This document shows positions 5,791-9,937 of a stretch of DNA of 9,937 nucleotides, piece after piece (position 1 is the stretch's first letter; the number at the start of each line of letters is the position of its first letter). Origin of the DNA: Pseudomonadota bacterium (GTDB lineage: Bacteria > Pseudomonadota > Alphaproteobacteria > Rhodobacterales > Rhodobacteraceae). The notes below the pieces were generated by a model. That model worked only from the letters and a program-made list of their open reading frames with translations. It was not told the origin of the DNA and did not search any database. Position numbers and translations under genes: made by a program. The stretch spans positions 1 through 9,937 of the forward strand of contig JAKAJW010000380.1 in assembly GCA_021813645.1 (NCBI GenBank), in the 5' to 3' direction.

Positions 5791-7914
5791 CTAGGGCCGT
5801 CTGTTAAGATCCCGGTAGCGCTCGATCTGTGCCACGTCGCTTTCGGCCTCCAGCGCGGTCATGACGTTGTGGAGATGCTCTACGTCCCGCAGGTCGACCT
5901 CGACGATCAGGCGATAATAGTCGGGCTTCCGGTCCACGAAATGAAGGTCGGAAATATTGGCCTTTTGCTCGCCGATCAAGGTGCAAATCCGCCCCAGCAC
6001 GCCGAGCGCATTGGAAATCGCGACATTCAGGCTGACGGTATGCACCGGCGGGTGCCGGCCTGCCGTCCATCGCAAGTCGACCCAACGTTCCGGTTGGTTC
6101 TCGAACTCGGCCAGCGCCGGGCAATCGATCGCGTGCACGATCGGGCCTTGCCCGCGATAGGTTATGCCGACGATCCGCTCCCCGGGCACGGGCTGGCAGC
6201 AATTCGCGCGGCGGAACGGCTGGTCGGGCGCGAGGCCCGCCACCGGACGCTTCTCGTCCGCATCTTCGGTCGGCTGGGCGGCGGCGAGCTCGGGATAGAG
6301 CACCTCGACCGCGCGACGCGCCGTCAGCTCGGCCGACCCGATCCGGGCCAGCAGCTCGATCTCGTCCGGCAGGCCGAGGCGGCGGGCCGCAGTCCCGAGC
6401 GCCTTGTCGGTGGCGCGCTTGCCGACGTGTTCGAAGGCGACCCGCGCCAGTTCCTGGCCGAGCTTCACGAAGCGGCCGCGGTCTTCCTCGCGCAGGCTTC
6501 GGCGGATCGCCGCCTTGGCGCGGCCGGTCTGCACGATATCGATCCAGCTCGCCTGCGGTCGCTGCCCCTCGGCGGTAATGATTTCAACCGATTGCCCGTT
6601 CTTCAACCGGGTCCACAGCGGCACGCGGATGCCGTCGACCTTGGCCGAAACGCAGGAATTGCCGATCCGCGTATGGATCGCATAGGCGTAGTCCAACGGT
6701 GTCGCCCCGCGCGGCAGCTGGATCACGTCGCCCTTCGGCGTGAAGCAGAAGACCTGATCGGAATACATCTCGAGCTTCACCGTCTCGAGGAATTCGTCGT
6801 GGTCGTCGTCGGCGTCGAACCGCTCGGTCAGCATCTTGATCCATTTCGCCGGATCGACGGCGAAGCGGTTCTGGGCCCGGACCCCGTCACGGTAGGACCA
6901 ATGCGCGGCCACCCCGGCCTCGGCCACCTCATGCATCTCGCGGGTGCGGATCTGCACCTCCACCCGCTTGCCGTCGCGACCCGAGACCGTGGTGTGAATC
7001 GAGCGGTAGCCGTTGTTCTTCGGCTGGCTGATGTAGTCCTTGAACCGCCCCGGCACCGCCCGCCAACGCTGGTGGATGACGCCGAGCACCCGATAGCAGT
7101 CCTGTTCGGACCCTGTGATCACGCGAAAGCCATAGATGTCGGACAGGCGCGAGAAGGCCAGATCCTTCTCCTGCATCTTTCGCCAGACCGAATAGGGTTT
7201 CTTGGCCCGGCCGAACACATCGGCCTCGATGCCGGCCCGCTCCAGCTCCACGCGGATGTCGTTGGTGATCTTGTGAACCACGTCGCCGGTTTCGCGCTGC
7301 AGCATGATGAAGCGGCGAATGATCGAGCTGCGGCCTTCCGGATTGAGCACGCGGAAGCCGAGGTCTTCCAACTCCTCGCGCATCCACTGCATCCCCATCC
7401 GGCCGGCCAGAGGGGCGAAGATATCCATCGTTTCCCGCGCCTTGCGGACCTGCTTTTCCTGCGGCAGCGACTTGATGGTGCGCATGTTGTGCAGCCGGTC
7501 GGCGAGCTTGACCAGAATGACCCGCAGATCCTTCGACATGGCGATCAGCAGCTTGCGGAAGTTCTCCGCCTGCTTGGCTTCGGACGAGGCGAGTTGCAGG
7601 TTGGTCAGTTTGGTGACGCCGTCGACCAGCTCGGCGATCTCTTGGCCGAACAGGCCGGACACCTCGGAAAAGGTCGACTTGGTGTCTTCGATCGTGTCGT
7701 GCAGAAGCGCAGTGACGATCGTCGCATCGTCCAGCCGCATCTCGGTCAGAATGGCGGCGACCGCGACGGGATGCGTGAAATAATCCTCGCCCGAGCGCCG
7801 CTTCTGGCCTTCATGCATCCGGCGGCCGTAGTCATAGGCCTGCCGGATCAAGTCCGCGTCGGAACGCGGGTTGTAGTTGCGAACCAGGGCGATCAGGTCT
7901 TCGACGTCGATCAT
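5791..7914 (-). CDS. rsh: Bifunctional (p)ppGpp synthetase/hydrolase (Rsh, RelA/SpoT family)
   Basis: Makes and degrades the alarmone (p)ppGpp, the single long RSH enzyme expected in alphaproteobacteria; 707 residues. The hydrolase domain has the full HD metal site: His48, His72-Asp73, Glu76-Asp77 (LLHDTIEDT) and Asp139/Asn143 in KLADRLHNMR. The synthetase domain (about 235-345) has Asp259 in DIYGFRVI, GRFKDYISQPKNNGYRSIHT (about 289-308) and the catalytic Glu319 in VEVQIRT. Both activities are therefore likely intact. The C-terminal regulatory half has a TGS domain (about 387-447), the conserved-cysteine region NCCQPVPGERIVGI (about 570-600) and an ACT domain (about 625-705). The start at 7914 gives the normal N-terminus, with AGGGCGG upstream. 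It follows rpoZ at 49 nt, which places stringent-response synthesis beside the RNA polymerase omega subunit, a common pairing. Confidence 0.97.
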   Translation of the reverse strand: MIDVEDLIALVRNYNPRSDADLIRQAYDYGRRMHEGQKRRSGEDYFTHPVAVAAILTEMRLDDATIVTALLHDTIEDTKSTFSEVSGLFGQEIAELVDGVTKLTNLQLASSEAKQAENFRKLLIAMSKDLRVILVKLADRLHNMRTIKSLPQEKQVRKARETMDIFAPLAGRMGMQWMREELEDLGFRVLNPEGRSSIIRRFIMLQRETGDVVHKITNDIRVELERAGIEADVFGRAKKPYSVWRKMQEKDLAFSRLSDIYGFRVITGSEQDCYRVLGVIHQRWRAVPGRFKDYISQPKNNGYRSIHTTVSGRDGKRVEVQIRTREMHEVAEAGVAAHWSYRDGVRAQNRFAVDPAKWIKMLTERFDADDDHDEFLETVKLEMYSDQVFCFTPKGDVIQLPRGATPLDYAYAIHTRIGNSCVSAKVDGIRVPLWTRLKNGQSVEIITAEGQRPQASWIDIVQTGRAKAAIRRSLREEDRGRFVKLGQELARVAFEHVGKRATDKALGTAARRLGLPDEIELLARIGSAELTARRAVEVLYPELAAAQPTEDADEKRPVAGLAPDQPFRRANCCQPVPGERIVGITYRGQGPIVHAIDCPALAEFENQPERWVDLRWTAGRHPPVHTVSLNVAISNALGVLGRICTLIGEQKANISDLHFVDRKPDYYRLIVEVDLRDVEHLHNVMTALEAESDVAQIERYRDLNRRP

Positions 7915-7963
7915 CGCATCCGCCCTGTCGCCGCCAAGCCGCTTGTCGACTGGCGCGACCGCG

Positions 7964-8317
7964 TCAGTCCTCCCCCTGCGCCTGCATCAGGGCGCGCAGC
8001 AGCTTTTCTTCCGACATGTCGTCCTGCGCCGGGCGATCCATCTCCGCGCCCATCAGAAGCGCCATGGCATCTTCCTCCGGCTCGTCGACTTCGATCTGGG
8101 TCTGGTGGCTCTCGATCATCCGCTCCCGCAGCGTGGCGGCGGACTGGGTCTCGTCGGCGATCTCGCGCAGCGCAACGACCGGGTTCTTGTCATTGTCCCG
8201 ATCCACCGTCGCCGGCGCGCCGGATTGGATCTCGCGCGCCCGATGGGCGGCGAGCAGAACAAGCTCGAAACGGTTCGGAACCTTATCAACGCAATCTTCA
8301 ACCGTCACGCGGGCCAT
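7964..8317 (-). CDS. rpoZ: DNA-directed RNA polymerase omega subunit
   Basis: Small RNA polymerase subunit that helps fold and dock beta' and, in E. coli, forms part of a ppGpp binding site. The 117-residue protein starts MARVTVEDCVDKVPNRFELVLLAAHRAREI, the omega signature, followed by NPVVALREIADETQS. The C-terminal third is acidic (DEPEEDAM) and variable, as in alphaproteobacterial omegas. The ATG at 8317 has GGAG 6 nt upstream; the slightly longer TTG start at 8329 would overlap that site and is disfavoured. It has its own promoter just upstream and leads directly into rsh. Confidence 0.95.
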   Translation of the reverse strand: MARVTVEDCVDKVPNRFELVLLAAHRAREIQSGAPATVDRDNDKNPVVALREIADETQSAATLRERMIESHQTQIEVDEPEEDAMALLMGAEMDRPAQDDMSEEKLLRALMQAQGED

Positions 8318-8355
8318 AAGCGACTCCAATCGGGGCTTGGGGGCATGAAGCCGGT

Positions 8356-8384
8356 TATCTAAGCCCTCGCTCCCCCCTTGACAA
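8356..8384 (-). promoter_or_regulatory. Sigma70-type promoter of rpoZ-rsh
   Basis: On the minus strand TTGTCA (8379-8384) and TAGATA (8356-8361) are separated by exactly 17 nt. The -35 matches the consensus at 5 of 6 bases; the -10 is weaker but typical for GC-rich alphaproteobacteria. The predicted transcript would start near 8349, leaving a leader of about 30 nt before the rpoZ ATG. It lies in the 83-nt gap after folK, which otherwise shows no terminator, so folK read-through is also possible. The spacer is G-rich. Confidence 0.6.
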
Positions 8385-8400
8385 GTGAAGATTCCGCCTC

Positions 8401-8979
8401 TCAGGGGCGTGGACGCGGGCGGATTGCCGCGCGCTCGTCCTCCGGCAGGCTCGCGAGCATTTCGGCGACGGTCCGGCCAAGTACAGGATGGCGCCAGTCG
8501 GGGGCGACATCCGCCATCGGAACCAGGACAAAGCCGCGCTCATGCAGGCGTGGATGCGGCAGGACAAGCTCCTTCGGCGCCAAGGTCCGCTGCGCTTGTG
8601 GCGCCAGCGCGCGCCAATGTTCGAACCCCGTGGCATCCGGCAAGATACGGTCGCCATATCCCAACAGATCGAGATCCAGCGACCGCCCGCCCCAACGCTC
8701 TTGCCGCTGGCGTCCGTACCGCGTCTCGATCGCATGAAGCCGCAACAGGAGTTCCGCCGGCGGCAGATCGCTCCAAATCATTGCAACTGCGTTCACATAT
8801 GCGGGAGCGAGGGGGTCTGGAAAGGCCGGCGTATCGTAGAGCCGGCTCGCCCGGACCCCGCGGCCGGACAGGCTAGAAATCTCCTTTATTGCCAATGCGA
8901 TCGTCGTTTCTGGAGCCCCTGCCTCCGAGGGCAGATTGGCGCCGAGCGCAACCAGCGTGGGTTCAAAATTCTGTTGCAT
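8401..8979 (-). CDS. folK: 2-amino-4-hydroxy-6-hydroxymethyldihydropteridine pyrophosphokinase
   Basis: HPPK of folate synthesis: transfers pyrophosphate from ATP to 6-hydroxymethyl-7,8-dihydropterin in the cytosol. The 192 residues include the opening LVALGANL, the loop RASRLYDTPAFPDPLAPAYVNAV (about 43-65), the signature RWGGRSLDLDLLGYGD (95-110, with Asp102 and Asp104 as metal ligands) and LPHPRLHERGFVLVPMADVAPDWRHP (about 140-165). All core motifs are present. The ATG at 8979 is the natural start; only a distant AAGGGG precedes it. The C-terminus is Pro/Arg-rich. It stands alone at the right end of the minus-strand series, without its usual folP/folB neighbours, and is divergent from the NYN gene. 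Confidence 0.95.
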   Translation of the reverse strand: MQQNFEPTLVALGANLPSEAGAPETTIALAIKEISSLSGRGVRASRLYDTPAFPDPLAPAYVNAVAMIWSDLPPAELLLRLHAIETRYGRQRQERWGGRSLDLDLLGYGDRILPDATGFEHWRALAPQAQRTLAPKELVLPHPRLHERGFVLVPMADVAPDWRHPVLGRTVAEMLASLPEDERAAIRPRPRP

Positions 8980-8996
8980 CGCGCGAAGCCGCCCCT

Positions 8997-9033
8997 TCTA
9001 TACGCTTCAAACGACTAGGAAATTGGCCTAGTC
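8997..9033 (-). promoter_or_regulatory. folK promoter region with a 7-7-7 palindrome
   Basis: TATAGA on the minus strand (8997-9002) is a good -10 element 17 nt before the folK ATG. The matching -35 position (about 9020-9025, CAATTT) is poor. A perfect inverted repeat GACTAGG-N7-CCTAGTC (9013-9033) covers the spacer and -35 region, where a bound protein would block or replace -35 recognition. The rest of 8980-9120 is the divergent upstream region of the NYN gene; it is less GC-rich than its surroundings and shows no convincing plus-strand promoter to my eye. Confidence 0.45.
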
Positions 9034-9120
9034 TCACAAGTTAGGCTTAAACACGACCCATGTTCCAATAGCACTCTCGGACACTGGATTTTAGGCCGAC
9101 GCATTTGGGAAGGATTTCAA

Positions 9121-9693
9121 ATGTTTTACAAGGACGATAGGCTCGCTCTGTTCATAGACGGGTCGAATCTATACGCAGCGGCCAAAGCTCTTGGCTTCGA
9201 TATAGATTATAAGTTGCTTCGGCAGGAATTCATGCGCCGTGGCAAGCTGTTACGGGCTTTCTACTACACGGCGCTGCTGGAAAACGACGACTATTCCCCG
9301 ATTCGCCCGCTGGTTGATTGGCTGCACTACAACGGCTTCTCGATGGTGACCAAGCCGGCGAAGGAATATGTCGACAGCCAAGGCCGGCGCAAGGTCAAGG
9401 GGAACATGGACATCGAGCTGACCGTCGATGCGATGGAGCTTGCGCCACGGGTCGACCACATCGTGCTGTTCTCCGGCGATGGAGACTTCAAGCCGCTGGT
9501 GGAAAGCCTGCAACGGCAGGGCGTTCGGGTTTCGGTGGTTTCCACCATCCGCAGCCAGCCGCCGATGATCGCCGACGAACTACGCCGCCAGGCCGACAAT
9601 TTCATCGAGCTTGACGAACTGCGCGACGTGATCGGTCGCCCCCCGCGCGAGCCGAGGGTGGAACGCGAAGAGACGGTGGCGGACCAGGCCTAA
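9121..9693 (+). CDS. NYN domain protein, LabA/DUF88-like putative ribonuclease
   Basis: A 190-residue single-domain protein of the NYN (PIN-like) superfamily, which holds metal-dependent RNases. The acidic site is complete: FIDGSNLYAAAKALG near the N-terminus (Asp13, Asn16), VKGNMDIELTVDAM (Asp97, preceded by Lys93) and LFSGDGDFKPLVESLQRQGVRV (Asp120, Asp122). The end, after about residue 170, is a charged tail (PREPRVEREETVADQA) without fold. The ATG at 9121 has GGAAGG 7 nt upstream. It is divergent from folK and is followed by ispH. The RNA target is unknown; RNase activity is known for some family members and only inferred here. The first 40 codons use more A/T-ending and rare codons (ATA, CTA, AGG) than the rest. 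Confidence 0.92.
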   Translation: MFYKDDRLALFIDGSNLYAAAKALGFDIDYKLLRQEFMRRGKLLRAFYYTALLENDDYSPIRPLVDWLHYNGFSMVTKPAKEYVDSQGRRKVKGNMDIELTVDAMELAPRVDHIVLFSGDGDFKPLVESLQRQGVRVSVVSTIRSQPPMIADELRRQADNFIELDELRDVIGRPPREPRVEREETVADQA

Positions 9694-9708
9694 AGAGCGT
9701 TGGGCGCG

Positions 9709-9729
9709 CAGCCGCGGGGGATGCGGCTG
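9709..9729 (+). repeat. Hairpin between the NYN gene and ispH
   Basis: Perfect 7-bp inverted repeat CAGCCGC / GCGGCTG with a 7-nt G-rich loop, 15 nt after the NYN stop. No T run follows, so it is not a convincing intrinsic terminator; it may only protect the 3' end of the NYN message. Confidence 0.35.
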
Positions 9730-9787
9730 GACGCCGGGCGGCTTGTGGCCTAGGTCAGTGCAAGTGCCAACGCCGCGCCCTGCCGAG

Positions 9788-9937
9788 ATGCCGATGCCCT
9801 TGCCGCCCCTGACCCTGTTCCTCGCCGCGCCGCGCGGCTTCTGCGCCGGCGTCGACCGGGCGATCAAGATCGTCGAACTGGCGCTCGAGAAATGGGGCGC
9901 GCCGGTGTTTGTGCGCCACGAGATCGTGCACAACCGG
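9788..9937 (+). CDS. ispH: 4-hydroxy-3-methylbut-2-enyl diphosphate reductase, 5' end only
   Basis: First 50 codons of IspH (LytB), the [4Fe-4S] enzyme that makes IPP and DMAPP at the end of the MEP isoprenoid pathway. The visible part reads LTLFLAAPRGFCAGVDRAIKI, with the first cluster cysteine in GFCAGV (residue 19), and later GAPVFVRHEIVHNR, with the conserved substrate-binding His in RHEIVHN. The rest lies beyond the right edge. The start is uncertain: ATG at 9788 is listed; ATG at 9794 has a GAG 6 nt before it and gives a length more like relatives; in-frame GTG codons at 9764 and 9758 are also possible. It lies 94 nt after the NYN gene in the same direction. Confidence 0.93.
   Translation, partial: MPMPLPPLTLFLAAPRGFCAGVDRAIKIVELALEKWGAPVFVRHEIVHNR

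Noticed and set aside
5869..8319. Very long open frame (816 codons) on the plus strand opposite rsh and rpoZ
   Set aside because: It lies antisense to two unmistakable genes, its product is His/Arg/Ala/Leu-rich without a recognisable domain, and such frames are expected opposite GC-rich genes with strong third-position bias.
9694..9787. Possible intrinsic terminator after the NYN gene
   Set aside because: The only stem (9709-9729) is not followed by a T run, so I list it as a hairpin and not as a terminator.

Overview
The window is GC-rich DNA from an alphaproteobacterium, most likely a member of the Rhodobacteraceae (Rhodobacter/Rhodovulum/Paracoccus-like). The basis is a strong G/C bias at third codon positions, the protein sequences (GcvA-like LysR, alphaproteobacterial Rsh, long omega subunit, LepB with a short N-terminus), and the order folK - rpoZ - rsh - DUF2062 - pdxJ ... 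acpS - lepB. I recognise that order as a conserved housekeeping cluster in this group; this is recall, not a search. No rRNA, tRNA, CRISPR array or insertion sequence was seen.

Layout, right to left on the minus strand. folK (folate synthesis, 8401-8979) starts from a short divergent promoter region. rpoZ (RNA polymerase omega, 7964-8317) has its own well-formed sigma70-type promoter. It is followed by rsh (bifunctional (p)ppGpp synthetase/hydrolase, 5791-7914), a small DUF2062 membrane protein (5108-5770) and pdxJ (pyridoxine 5'-phosphate synthase, 4354-5103). The gaps are 49, 20 and 4 nt, so these four probably form one transcript. After pdxJ the minus-strand series is interrupted by a convergent LysR-type regulator on the plus strand (3303-4217). 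Divergent from it is a 58-codon small ORF (3055-3231). The minus strand resumes with an unrecognised membrane-anchored coiled-coil protein (2065-2931). It is tightly coupled to acpS (1644-2057) and to two tandem signal peptidase I genes, lepB (844-1629 and 1-766; the second runs off the left edge). rnc-era would be expected beyond that edge.

On the plus strand at the right are a NYN-domain (LabA/DUF88-like) putative nuclease (9121-9693) and the first 50 codons of ispH (9788 to the edge).

Functionally the window joins stringent-response control (omega plus Rsh), cofactor synthesis (FolK, PdxJ, AcpS, IspH) and protein export (LepB x2). The parts not explained by housekeeping are the coiled-coil gene / small ORF / LysR module lying between pdxJ and acpS, the lepB duplication, an 11-bp tandem repeat that runs across the lysR stop codon, a perfect palindrome in the folK/NYN divergent promoter region, and a strong GC hairpin between the two lepB genes. 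I found no convincing new defence or mobile system. The LysR/small-ORF pair and the coiled-coil protein are the best candidates for undescribed biology.
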